Source: Ignavibacteriota bacterium
GTDB taxonomy: Bacteria; Bacteroidota; Kapaibacteriia; Palsa-1295
Length of the DNA stretch: 7,366 nucleotides
Direction: 5' to 3'
Assembly (NCBI GenBank): GCA_003151215.1
Contig: PLXB01000252.1
Location: forward strand, 8,832 to 16,197
Part shown: positions 1 through 5,953 of the stretch, piece after piece
Layout of the letters: each line of letters opens with the position of its first letter
Numbering within the stretch: position 1 is the first letter of the stretch
The notes under the pieces: model-generated
Told to the model about the DNA's origin: nothing
Database searches by the model: none
What the model saw: only the letters and a program-made list of their open reading frames with translations
Made by a program: the position numbers and the translations under genes

Positions 1-1
1 C

Positions 2-625
2 TCTGAACCACATACTGCAAAAGCTATACGTCTGCTTCAAGTTATTTTCCCCAATGCTGATCTCGAGGCTCTTCCAAGATTACAGCCCATTGCTGATAGC
101 TTGCTCCACGGAGTAGCTTCACTGCCTCATCCGGTCATTGCAATTGCACCCGATAGCGTATGGAAGACTAAACAGTGGGGGAGTAATAAATTCAATTCTC
201 TTATAAGGAGCCTAAAACTCCATGATTACAGTATAATACTTATAGGAATCAGTCAAATTTATAATTCAAATGACGACGATAACTTATTGAATAATAATAT
301 ATTAAACCTTATGGCTAAGACTTCATTGCAAGAGCTTGTTTCTATTATTTCCTTTAGCGATCTCCTGATTTCCAACGATAGTGCCCCTATCCATATTGCA
401 ACGGCAACTCGGACTCCAAGTATCACTATTTATGGTCCAACGGTTCCGGAATTGGGATTTGCCCCTCCACCTGGCTTAGGGAGAATTATTCAGGTTCAAG
501 GATTGTGGTGCAGACCTTGTACATCGCATGGAAGCAATGATTGCCCCATTCATACTCATCAGTGCATGACGAATATTGATCCCGAAACTGTTTTTCAAGC
601 GGCAATTGAGGCAACAGGAGTATAA
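2..625 (+). CDS. Glycosyltransferase family 9 / heptosyltransferase-like protein, 5'-truncated by the window edge
   Basis: The frame is open from base 2, so the true start lies to the left; 207 residues are visible. Family 9 glycosyltransferases such as WaaF/RfaF and WaaC transfer ADP-activated heptose onto lipopolysaccharide core at the cytoplasmic face of the inner membrane. The visible part is the nucleotide-sugar-binding C-terminal half. It shows the IAPDSVWKTKQW segment (family pattern APGS.W.TK.W) near nt 140-180. It also shows SNDSAPIHIATATRTPS followed by a YGPT turn (family SNDSGPMHLA....P...FGPT) near nt 370-440. A cysteine-rich tail (C-R-P-C ... CP ... C-M, nt 505-570) is common in WaaF-like members. 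An in-frame TTG at 101 is not a believable start because the coding signal continues upstream. The gene is AT-rich. The hairpin at 690-715 probably ends its transcript. Exact acceptor sugar is not determinable. Confidence 0.85.
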   Translation, partial: SEPHTAKAIRLLQVIFPNADLEALPRLQPIADSLLHGVASLPHPVIAIAPDSVWKTKQWGSNKFNSLIRSLKLHDYSIILIGISQIYNSNDDDNLLNNNILNLMAKTSLQELVSIISFSDLLISNDSAPIHIATATRTPSITIYGPTVPELGFAPPPGLGRIIQVQGLWCRPCTSHGSNDCPIHTHQCMTNIDPETVFQAAIEATGV

Positions 626-689
626 CCCTATCATCAATTGTTGTTTGTTTAGGTGTCACGTTCTATTTATCACATAGTTATAGTATTTA

Positions 690-715
690 TTTCGCGAACT
701 GTCGCGAAAGTTTTT
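690..715 (+). terminator. Strong intrinsic terminator after the glycosyltransferase gene
   Basis: TTTCGCGA (690-697) and TCGCGAAA (702-709) form a perfect 8-bp stem closed by the tetraloop ACTG. After one G comes a run of five T (711-715), then further pyrimidines. It lies 64 bp after the stop at 625 and fits a rho-independent terminator for that gene. Confidence 0.75.
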
Positions 716-896
716 CTCTTTCTGGCGCTTTCAATAAGTACCCCTGCAGTTAATGCCATGAGATCGCTGGAAGAGCAACGCAAGCCGATCGTCATTATGA
801 TTGAAGGTAGCTCTTTCCATAAGCGGGAAAGAGGGCTTGTTCGACGACTCGGCTACCAGCCGGAACTTCGATTTATCATGTACCAAACTTCGTTTT

Positions 897-1115
897 ATGG
901 ATTATAAGACATTACTCGAAGATCAGATCTTCATGAAAGGAGAGGCCAAAGGCAGAATCGGGACGGCATTGACCGTTCTGACAGACATGCTGATCGAACT
1001 GAATTCCCTTGAAGTATACTATCAAAAACCATCGTCGAAAGAATTATCGCCGAAGGAAATTGAAAACCTCAGGAAAAAGATAGCATATCTGAAATCCATC
1101 CTACAAGCTCAATAA
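897..1115 (+). CDS. Small helical protein of unknown function (72 aa)
   Basis: I do not recognise this protein. The frame is open from 801, but the first ATG is at 897; the stretch 801-896 is preceded directly by a stop (798-800) and its translation is not protein-like. From MDYKTLLEDQ the product is charged, has no transmembrane segment or cysteine, and looks almost entirely helical. A short break at Y-Q-K-P-S-S is followed by a coiled-coil-like C-terminal helix (KEIENLRKKIAYLKSIL). The stop is 8 bp before the ATG of the cobalamin adenosyltransferase, so the two are probably co-transcribed. No Shine-Dalgarno is seen before 897; an internal ATG at 933 is an alternative start giving 60 aa. Its pairing with the next gene is the only functional hint. 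Confidence 0.55.
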   Translation: MDYKTLLEDQIFMKGEAKGRIGTALTVLTDMLIELNSLEVYYQKPSSKELSPKEIENLRKKIAYLKSILQAQ

Positions 1116-1123
1116 AGTTTTTC

Positions 1124-1678
1124 ATGAAGATTTATACAAAAACCGGCGATGACGGAACGACAGGTCTTTTCGGAGCCGGAAGAGTATCAAAGAATTCGGC
1201 TCGCATCCAAGCCTATGGTACGGTCGATGAACTCAACAGCGTGATCGGAATTCTCAGTGCACAGTACGGGGCTGAATATTTCAAAGAACTTCTGCAGGGT
1301 ATTCAAAAAACACTCTTTGTTCTCGGCGCCGATCTGGCAACGCCTCTGGAATCCAAGACAACCTATAACATACCGCGAATTGAAGAGAGCGATGTAAAAA
1401 AAATAGAAACGCTTATCGACTTCGAAGAAGCGCATCTTCCGCCCCTGGAAAAATTTGTCCTCCCCGGCGGCACGGTAATTGCCGGATATTTCCATCTTGC
1501 AAGAACAGTCTGCCGCCGTGCCGAAAGGGAAGTCGTGACTCTTTCGCAAACCGATGAACTCGGTGTTTTCGACATCCAATACCTTAACCGCCTTTCCGAT
1601 CTTTTCTTCGTGCTGGCCCGCAGGGCTAATCAACTTGCCGGAGTGGAAGATATAGAGTGGGACGGAAAAAAGATCTGA
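1124..1678 (+). CDS. pduO: PduO-type cob(I)alamin (corrinoid) adenosyltransferase
   Basis: This 184-aa cytosolic enzyme transfers the adenosyl group of ATP to cob(I)alamin or cob(I)yrinic acid diamide, making the coenzyme B12 cofactor. The family signature is complete. The N-terminal ATP-binding motif TKTGDDGTTGLFG is at residues 5-17, followed by R-x9-YGTVDELN. The central motif FVLPGG...ARTVCRRAERE (111-136) contains the arginines and glutamate that contact ATP. YLNRLSDLFFVLAR (153-166) forms the last core helix. Length is normal for the stand-alone family (about 180-190). There is no Shine-Dalgarno, but MKIYTKTGD is the usual start of this family, so the ATG is secure. It follows the 72-aa gene by 8 bp. 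No B12 riboswitch or other cobalamin gene is visible nearby, so import/salvage versus de novo synthesis cannot be decided. It differs from CobA/CobO-type adenosyltransferases, which carry a P-loop absent here. Confidence 0.93.
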   Translation: MKIYTKTGDDGTTGLFGAGRVSKNSARIQAYGTVDELNSVIGILSAQYGAEYFKELLQGIQKTLFVLGADLATPLESKTTYNIPRIEESDVKKIETLIDFEEAHLPPLEKFVLPGGTVIAGYFHLARTVCRRAEREVVTLSQTDELGVFDIQYLNRLSDLFFVLARRANQLAGVEDIEWDGKKI

Positions 1679-2043
1679 AGTTATTATCGCAAAATCGCCT
1701 CAAAATCCAGGCTCGGATTTTCCCGGTAGTTGCCTTGTAACTCCATTAAATTCAAGCATATCACTATGCACACAATAGGTGCTCGTCCTTTTTACAGGAC
1801 AAAACTTTTAGATAATAACACAATCACTTTATACACTGACATTTTTTCCATGGTGCTCATCATCTGCAAGATTAATATACGAAATAAAAAAAGGATTGTC
1901 AAGGTGCCCATAGTAGATTGTTGAAAAAAAGGGGGAAACTAAAATTCTCAGGTAGGACAGACTCTTAGTCAGTCCCGATTCTCTGTTGTTGTATTTTCTA
2001 ACTTATAAGAATACGTCCCACCTGAAAAGCCGCACTGCCGGAA
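1679..2043. other. 365-bp convergent spacer without a credible gene
   Basis: This gap lies between the convergent adenosyltransferase and mazG genes. A 64-codon open frame (1730-1924) has no family resemblance, an erratic composition and no ribosome site, so I do not call it. The stretch holds a probable weak terminator at 1702-1721 and runs of A/T. From 1948 to 2025 it also holds a set of overlapping inverted repeats, described under findings. Confidence 0.6.
1702..1721 (+). terminator. Possible intrinsic terminator after the adenosyltransferase gene
   Basis: AAAATCC (1702-1708) pairs perfectly with GGATTTT (1715-1721) around a 6-nt loop, 23 bp after the stop codon. The four T at the end are part of the stem and are followed by CCCGG rather than more T. 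The signal is therefore weak, but the symmetric A/T arms could work on both strands. Confidence 0.35.
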
Positions 2044-2051
2044 TTAGTGCG
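2031..2051 (-). terminator. Possible intrinsic terminator overlapping the mazG stop codon
   Basis: CGCACT (2031-2036) and AGTGCG (2046-2051) form a 6-bp stem around a 9-nt loop that contains part of the mazG stop codon (2044-2046). Read on the minus strand it is followed by GC and then TTTT (2028-2025). It is short, but the placement is right for ending the mazG transcript. Confidence 0.4.
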
Positions 2052-2850
2052 CTTCATTCTCCTTCACATCATTCCAGATCGCATCTAATTCTTCAAGTTC
2101 GTACTTGTTCCAATCTTTATTGGAAGCCTCAACTGTTTTTTCAACAGCACGGAATCTTCGTTCGAATTTTGTGGTGGCATTGCGGAGTGCCGTTTCGGGT
2201 TCGATCTTTACATTGCGCGAGAAATTCACGAGGGAGAAAAGCAGATCGCCGAATTCTTCTTCGCGGCGGCGCAGATCTGATTCAGCGAGAAACTCATCCA
2301 ATTCTTCACGTACTTTTTTGAGCACGCTTTCAGGCTCTTTCCAATCGAATCCGACCTTTGCCGCTTTTTCCTGAATGCGTCCTGCGCGCTGCAGCGCCGG
2401 AAGCGCTGCGGGTACGCCGTCAAGCACGCTTGTCCTTCCTGATTCTTTGCGTTTAAGCTGTTCCCAATTTTTTGCCACCTCATCGGCATTGCGAACTTCC
2501 GTCGTTCCGAATACATGCGGATGCCGGTAAATAAGTTTAGCGCATTCGCCTTCGATCACTTCTCCAAGCGAGAAATATCCTTCTTCGCTTGCAAGATCGG
2601 CATGGAAAAGAATATGCAGGAGTATATCGCCAAGCTCTTTTTTTAATTCGGGATAGTCGGCGTTATCGATCGCTTCGATGGCTTCATGGGTTTCTTCCAG
2701 CAGTGGAGCGCGAAGTGATTCATGTGTTTGCTCCCTATCCCAGGGGCATTCTTTTCGAAGGCGCGAAACAATATGTACGAATTTGAGAAATGAATCGGAT
2801 AGGGCTTGGTTTGATTCTTGCGGCATGTAGCTTTTTTGTATAAGTGTCAT
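2044..2850 (-). CDS. mazG: MazG nucleoside triphosphate pyrophosphohydrolase
   Basis: MazG hydrolyses NTPs and dNTPs to the monophosphate and pyrophosphate. It is a cytosolic house-cleaning enzyme that also affects the (p)ppGpp response in E. coli. The 268-aa product has the usual tandem layout of two all-alpha MazG domains. The first starts with RLRKECPWDREQTHESL (30-46), followed by the Mg-binding pairs E53-x-x-E56 and E72-x-x-D75 (KELGDILLH). The RHPHVFG turn (109-115), the linker with NWEQLKRKE, and EKAAKVGFDW (161-170) follow. The second domain has E183-x-x-E186 and E199-x-x-D202 (EEFGDLLFSL). All catalytic acidic residues are present in both halves. The ATG at 2850 gives the longest form; a second ATG eight codons in (2826, MPQESNQ) is equally possible because the first residues are not conserved. 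The gene is transcribed alone, diverging from the 3094 gene and converging on the adenosyltransferase. Confidence 0.95.
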   Translation of the reverse strand: MTLIQKSYMPQESNQALSDSFLKFVHIVSRLRKECPWDREQTHESLRAPLLEETHEAIEAIDNADYPELKKELGDILLHILFHADLASEEGYFSLGEVIEGECAKLIYRHPHVFGTTEVRNADEVAKNWEQLKRKESGRTSVLDGVPAALPALQRAGRIQEKAAKVGFDWKEPESVLKKVREELDEFLAESDLRRREEEFGDLLFSLVNFSRNVKIEPETALRNATTKFERRFRAVEKTVEASNKDWNKYELEELDAIWNDVKENEAH

Positions 2851-2940
2851 TGAACGTATAGTGGTATAATGAAGAATCCCGGCAGGCCTCAGATAAAAAG
2901 TCTTTACTGATTATCTCTTTACCTTCAAAAAGCTAATTTT

Positions 2941-2972
2941 TTTAGAATATCTCCTAAAAATCTCTATATTTG
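2941..2972 (+). promoter_or_regulatory. Possible Bacteroidota-type housekeeping promoter (TAnnTTTG)
   Basis: TATATTTG at 2965-2972 matches the Bacteroidota -7 consensus TAnnTTTG. A TTTA about 20 bp upstream (2941-2944) could stand for the TTTG -33 box with one mismatch. It would start a transcript near 2978, upstream of the membrane-protein gene, in addition to the sigma-54 site. The match is short and the lineage is uncertain. Confidence 0.25.
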
Positions 2973-3001
2973 TAAGGATAAGTTCAATTTAGAGGAAGTT
3001 T

Positions 3002-3018
3002 TTGGCGCGTTTCTTGCA
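3002..3018 (+). promoter_or_regulatory. Sigma-54 (RpoN) -24/-12 promoter for the membrane-protein gene
   Basis: TTGGCGCG, four bases, then TTGCA matches the sigma-54 consensus YTGGCACG-N4-TTGCW at every defined position except one A to G. The invariant GG (3004-3005) and GC (3016-3017) are separated by exactly 10 bp, the spacing required by RpoN. Transcription would start near 3029, giving a leader of about 65 nt before the ATG at 3094. Sigma-54 promoters need an AAA+ enhancer-binding activator; I see no obvious inverted-repeat activator site upstream. No other comparable site was seen in the window. Confidence 0.55.
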
Positions 3019-3093
3019 TAACACTCCCCAAGAGTATTCTTTTTAAGTCAGTTTGTGTCGTATTTTACCTGTTCATCTAATATATAATTCTCT

Positions 3094-4071
3094 ATGGCAG
3101 AAGCAGTAGTTACCCGCCCAGTGCGTTCAGCGCCGAAACCGGCAATCAGGCGTTCGGCAAAACCATCCGGTGTTCCCGTGATATTCCTGACCCTTCTGAT
3201 GGCAGTATGTGTTCACTTATTTCTTTGCTGGGTAGTCGGTATGGCTGCCGATGAAGTAAAATGGCATACGTTCGGGCTGGACTCCGATGTGAAATTCGGA
3301 GAAGCACAATTTCAGTTAAATGCGATCGTCAGCTTTTTGCCGTTCGATTTCTTTTTCGGATTCTGTTTTTCCGTATTGCTTGGTTTTGCTCTTCGTGTTC
3401 CGTTCTTCCGGGATCGTGTTTATCATACGATCGTCGAAGTAAAGAAGAGACTGATGGTTCAGCTATCGGCAACACAGGAAGAAGTAGAGTCGATTCTTCG
3501 CAACGATCCCGATAACAATCAGCGTCTTCTTGCACGGCGCGAAGATATCAATCTCGAAAGTGTGGAGTCCGAAATATATAGTATTAACAGCGGACAGCGC
3601 TACCTCGATGGCAAAGGCGGATTCTTTAACGGCATCTCGTTGTATATGAAATTCCACTTTGTCGAGCTCTATTCGAATACGGTTACCGGCTTAGCGTATG
3701 CCGGCGCTGCATTCCTTATTATCGTTGTCGGTATTCGCGGATTGAAATTCATTCCGGCAGTAAAGCCTTCGCCGATCCTCTTCGCACTTGGTGTTGAGTT
3801 CTCGATGCTCTGTCTTCTTGCTCTGACTCTGATGTTCACCGAAGAAGAAGAACGCACCGATAGAATATTGAAGCAGATGGTCGATGCCGTCAAAGGCGGA
3901 AAAGGCAAAGCGGCTGTTGCAGCAATGGAAGAAGAAGCGGCAATGCTTTCGCGCGGCGATTACGAGCGCATTATTCGCGATCAGATGGATCAGAAGATGA
4001 TGCAGATACTTGGCGATAAAGATGAGGATGCAGTCCGCAGACTTGCCCTCGATCTTGTTGCGAAGAAATAA
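3094..4071 (+). CDS. Four-transmembrane-helix inner-membrane protein of unknown function
   Basis: I do not recognise the family. The 325-aa product starts with a basic, proline-rich cytoplasmic tail (residues 1-26). It has hydrophobic segments at about 27-50, 76-102, 195-218 and 226-249. By the positive-inside rule the N terminus, the roughly 92-residue loop between helices 2 and 3, and the charged C-terminal tail (250-325, Glu/Lys-rich and helical) are cytoplasmic, and only short loops face out. This resembles the topology of MotA-type stators (four helices, large loop after helix 2), but the conserved MotA/TolQ/ExbB motifs are not seen, so that is only a shape comparison. No signal peptide is apparent. 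The start is the first ATG of the frame, without a Shine-Dalgarno. It stands alone between a sigma-54-like promoter and a strong terminator, so it is probably a single-gene unit under activator control. Confidence 0.85.
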   Translation: MAEAVVTRPVRSAPKPAIRRSAKPSGVPVIFLTLLMAVCVHLFLCWVVGMAADEVKWHTFGLDSDVKFGEAQFQLNAIVSFLPFDFFFGFCFSVLLGFALRVPFFRDRVYHTIVEVKKRLMVQLSATQEEVESILRNDPDNNQRLLARREDINLESVESEIYSINSGQRYLDGKGGFFNGISLYMKFHFVELYSNTVTGLAYAGAAFLIIVVGIRGLKFIPAVKPSPILFALGVEFSMLCLLALTLMFTEEEERTDRILKQMVDAVKGGKGKAAVAAMEEEAAMLSRGDYERIIRDQMDQKMMQILGDKDEDAVRRLALDLVAKK

Positions 4072-4095
4072 CGTTTGTTTTGATTTAGTGAATGA

Positions 4096-4126
4096 ACGCA
4101 GTCCGCTTTGGCGGATTGCGTTTTTT
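4096..4126 (+). terminator. Strong intrinsic terminator after the membrane-protein gene
   Basis: ACGCAGTCCGC (4096-4106) pairs with GCGGATTGCGT (4111-4121) in an 11-bp stem with one G-U pair and the loop TTTG. It is followed by six T (4121-4126). It begins 24 bp after the stop codon at 4071 and separates this gene from the DAHP synthase gene. Confidence 0.9.
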
Positions 4127-4208
4127 ATATTCCGGCGGCACGGTAGGAATCCCCAAGATGTTTATATCCAACGATTTATTGCAGAATTATTGAAAAAAGA
4201 CAGCACCG

Positions 4209-5282
4209 ATGATCATTATCATGCAGAAGAGCGCCAGGGAATCCGATATTTTACGGATCGAAAAGATTCTCACAGCACAAGGAGTACACACCCAAAGATT
4301 AGTTGGCGATAAACAAATCGTGATCGGCATTATCGGCGCAGGTCACGGGCTGGATATTTCATCTTTTTCAACGCTTCCGGGAGGGCAGGAAGTTGCCCGC
4401 GTTACATCTCCGCTCAAGCTTTCTTCCGCCATTTCTCATCCGGAAGATACGATCATTACCTTCAGCGATGGGACCCATATCGGCGGCAATGCACCGAGTG
4501 TCGTTATTGCCGGTCCATGCGCCGTTGAAAGCGAAGACCAATTGCGCCGGACAGCAGAGCTCATTAGAAAGAATGGCGTCCGTTTTCTGCGCGGCGGCGC
4601 ATTTAAGCCGCGTACTTCTCCGTATTCATTTCAAGGTTTAGGTTTCGACGGACTTGAACTGCTGAAAAAGGTTAGCGAAGAATTCGATCTCTTTATCGTC
4701 ACCGAAGTTATGGAGCCTGCCCATGCTCCGCGCGTGGCGGAATTTGCCGATGTGATTCAGGTCGGTGCACGGAATATGCAGAATTTCCCTCTTCTGAGGC
4801 AGCTTGGAAATATCAATAAGCCCGTTCTCTTAAAACGGGGTCCGGCTTGTACCATAGAAGAGTGGCTGCTTGCTGCAGAATATATTCTAAGCGGTGGTAA
4901 CGATCAGGTGATACTCTGCGAGCGCGGCATCAGAACTTTTGAATCCTCACTTCGCTATACACTTGATCTTAGCTCTGTTCCGGTTGTCAAACAGCTATCA
5001 CATCTTCCTATTATAGTGGATCCATCTCACGGAACAGGCAAGCGGGAAGTAGTCTCAGCAATGAGCCGCGCAGCTTTGGCTGCCGGAGCCGATGGCGTCA
5101 TGGTCGAAGTTCATCCCGATCCGCTCCGGGCTTTATCCGATGGCGCTCAGGCACTTACTTTCGAAATGTTCGAAGAGATGATGAGCGAACTCGTCCGCAT
5201 CGGAGATGCGATCAATAGGCCGGTGCTGGTCGAATCTTATAATAAAATACGGAGTCCGAAGTCGGAAGTGCGAAATGTCTAA
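4209..5282 (+). CDS. aroF: 3-deoxy-7-phosphoheptulonate (DAHP) synthase, type I-beta
   Basis: The enzyme condenses phosphoenolpyruvate with erythrose 4-phosphate to DAHP, the entry step of the shikimate pathway, in the cytosol. Residues 1-70 form the ferredoxin-like regulatory domain typical of the Thermotoga-type enzymes, with the characteristic MIIIM start that fixes the ATG at 4209. The TIM-barrel follows with AGPCAVES (101-108; C104 binds metal), RGGAFKPRTSPYSF (128-141), GARNMQNF (186-193), LLKRG (207-211), ERGIRTFE (238-245), DPSHGTGKRE (271-280; H274 binds metal) and MVEVHPDP (298-305; E300). All metal and substrate residues expected of the family are present. One small deviation is RGPACTIEEW where RGxSATIEEW is usual. 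The last 10-12 residues (about KIRSPKSEVRNV) are encoded by a degenerate 7-bp repeat and look like a late extension. The N-terminal domain suggests feedback control by an aromatic amino acid (family knowledge). The TA genes start 38 bp downstream. Confidence 0.95.
   Translation: MIIIMQKSARESDILRIEKILTAQGVHTQRLVGDKQIVIGIIGAGHGLDISSFSTLPGGQEVARVTSPLKLSSAISHPEDTIITFSDGTHIGGNAPSVVIAGPCAVESEDQLRRTAELIRKNGVRFLRGGAFKPRTSPYSFQGLGFDGLELLKKVSEEFDLFIVTEVMEPAHAPRVAEFADVIQVGARNMQNFPLLRQLGNINKPVLLKRGPACTIEEWLLAAEYILSGGNDQVILCERGIRTFESSLRYTLDLSSVPVVKQLSHLPIIVDPSHGTGKREVVSAMSRAALAAGADGVMVEVHPDPLRALSDGAQALTFEMFEEMMSELVRIGDAINRPVLVESYNKIRSPKSEVRNV
5250..5277 (+). repeat. Degenerate 7-bp tandem repeat (about four units) at the end of the DAHP synthase gene
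   Basis: Four consecutive heptamers begin at 5250, 5257, 5264 and 5271 (for example cgaagtc and ggaagtg), related to a consensus cgaagtc. Because 7 is not a multiple of 3 the units are read in shifting frames and encode the unrelated tail residues before the stop. Confidence 0.6.
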
Positions 5283-5320
5283 GGTGAACCGATCTTTTTT
5301 GTCAGGGGTTAGTAGCTGCT

Positions 5321-5551
5321 ATGATTACTCAATCTTATTATATTATATCCGATCCTGAAATCCTGAGCGGAACTCCCGTCTTTACTGGGTCGCGAGTACC
5401 TTTTTCCTATTTAATGGAATATCTCGAGCGTGGCTCGAACATCGAGCAATTTGTTGAGGATTATCCTTCGATTACTCTAACTCAGGCAGCGAAAGCATTA
5501 GAAGAGGCTTCAACACTTGTCGATGAATATGTCCATGCGCGTCCTGCTTGA
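5321..5551 (+). CDS. DUF433 (COG2442, VapB45-like) antitoxin
   Basis: This 76-aa protein carries the complete DUF433 signature. The beta-hairpin stretch ISDPEILSGTPVFTGSRVP is at residues 9-27 (family pattern I..dP.i..G.P.i.GTRi.v). A short helical region with ERGSNIEQFVEDYPSIT (36-52) is followed by the helix TQAAKALEEASTLVDEY. DUF433 proteins are predicted DNA-binding antitoxins that pair with DUF5615 PIN-like nucleases. By analogy with other type II modules it should bind and neutralise its partner and repress the operon. The ATG at 5321 gives the normal family length; a purine stretch AGGGG lies 12 bp upstream. It lies 38 bp after the DAHP synthase gene with no terminator seen between, so read-through from that gene is possible. 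It overlaps the toxin gene by 29 bp or less, typical of coupled TA pairs. Confidence 0.88.
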   Translation: MITQSYYIISDPEILSGTPVFTGSRVPFSYLMEYLERGSNIEQFVEDYPSITLTQAAKALEEASTLVDEYVHARPA

Positions 5552-5852
5552 TGAATGTGTTCATAATCGGGTCAAAAGGAATTTGGCTTCTTATGACGTG
5601 AAGACTGTTCAGGAAAAAGGTTGGCGCGGAGTAAAGAATGGAGAATTGCTTCGACTTGCGGCAACTTCCTTTGACGTTCTTATTACCACAGACAAGAATC
5701 TTGAGTATCAACAGTACGCAGGTTCTCTTCCTATTCCCGTCATCATTATAGGAACAAAGGGAAATATGTGGGAAGATATCGAGCCTATAATTCCGAGAAT
5801 CAAAGAATTGCTTAACACGATGTTGAGAAATGAATTTTATAGAGTAGTTTGA
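5523..5852 (+). CDS. DUF5615 PIN-like (COG4634, VapC45-like) toxin nuclease
   Basis: The protein of about 109 aa is a minimal PIN-like nuclease expected to cleave RNA when freed from its DUF433 antitoxin. It shows MRVLLDEC at the N terminus (first catalytic Asp, D10), VKTVQEKGWRGVKNGELL (about 26-43, with acidic E41) and FDVLITTDKN (50-59, catalytic D57). A strand IPVIIIG and a C-terminal helix follow, the standard DUF5615 order, and no catalytic motif is broken. The start is ambiguous: ATG codons occur at 5523, 5529 and 5535, and a TTG at 5517 sits 9 bp after a GAAGAGG ribosome-site-like sequence (5501-5507). All lie inside the antitoxin gene, so translation is probably coupled. I chose the first ATG; 5535 gives the shortest family-like start. 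Function is by family, not shown by the sequence alone. Confidence 0.88.
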   Translation: MNMSMRVLLDECVHNRVKRNLASYDVKTVQEKGWRGVKNGELLRLAATSFDVLITTDKNLEYQQYAGSLPIPVIIIGTKGNMWEDIEPIIPRIKELLNTMLRNEFYRVV

Positions 5853-5872
5853 AGATGGATTTGAGATTCAAA

Positions 5873-5904
5873 TGCTTTCGGTTAAGGTTTAAGCAGTTTT
5901 TTTT
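5873..5904 (+). terminator. Weak possible terminator after the toxin gene
   Basis: TGCTT (5873-5877) can pair with AAGCA (5891-5895), and one base later a run of eight T begins (5897-5904). The stem is only 5 bp with a 13-nt loop, so this rests mainly on the T-run, 21 bp or more after the stop at 5852. Confidence 0.25.
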
Positions 5905-5941
5905 GCCCTAAATAGGTGGTATTAATTTCGGTTTTGGGTGT

Positions 5942-5949
5942 TATATTTG
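5942..5949 (+). promoter_or_regulatory. TAnnTTTG-type -7 element abutting the T9SS gene start
   Basis: TATATTTG at 5942-5949 matches the Bacteroidota -7 box, and the ATG of the next gene follows only 4 bp later. If used, the transcript would be leaderless or nearly so. No TTTG -33 box is found at the usual distance, so confidence is low. Confidence 0.22.
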
Positions 5950-5953
5950 TGGA

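Noticed and set aside
653..907. 84-codon frame from GTG 653 that looks like a signal peptide (FLFLALSISTPAVNA) followed by a short basic protein
   Set aside because: The hydrophobic stretch is encoded by the stem and T-run of the terminator at 690-715, so the signal-peptide look is explained by the terminator. The rest (from ATG 758) matches no family I know.
850..1123. Cobalamin riboswitch upstream of the adenosyltransferase
   Set aside because: No B12-box-like conserved stretch is visible, and the region directly upstream is coding.
1187..1633. Long minus-strand open frames opposite the adenosyltransferase gene
   Set aside because: They are antisense to a complete, recognisable PduO gene, and their translations have no family features.
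1730..1924. 64-codon frame in the convergent spacer
   Set aside because: Erratic composition, no ribosome site, no recognisable motif; expected by chance in AT-rich DNA.
1986..2786. Plus-strand open frames opposite mazG
   Set aside because: Antisense to an intact MazG with all catalytic residues; the translations are Arg/Ser-rich, as expected from reversed coding sequence.
4010..4312. 100-codon frame spanning the end of the membrane-protein gene and the start of aroF
   Set aside because: It runs through a strong terminator and overlaps two well-supported genes in another frame.
5859..5873. ATTTGA/TCAAAT hairpin after the toxin gene
   Set aside because: Only six A/T-rich pairs with a 3-nt loop and no T-run directly behind; too weak to call a terminator.
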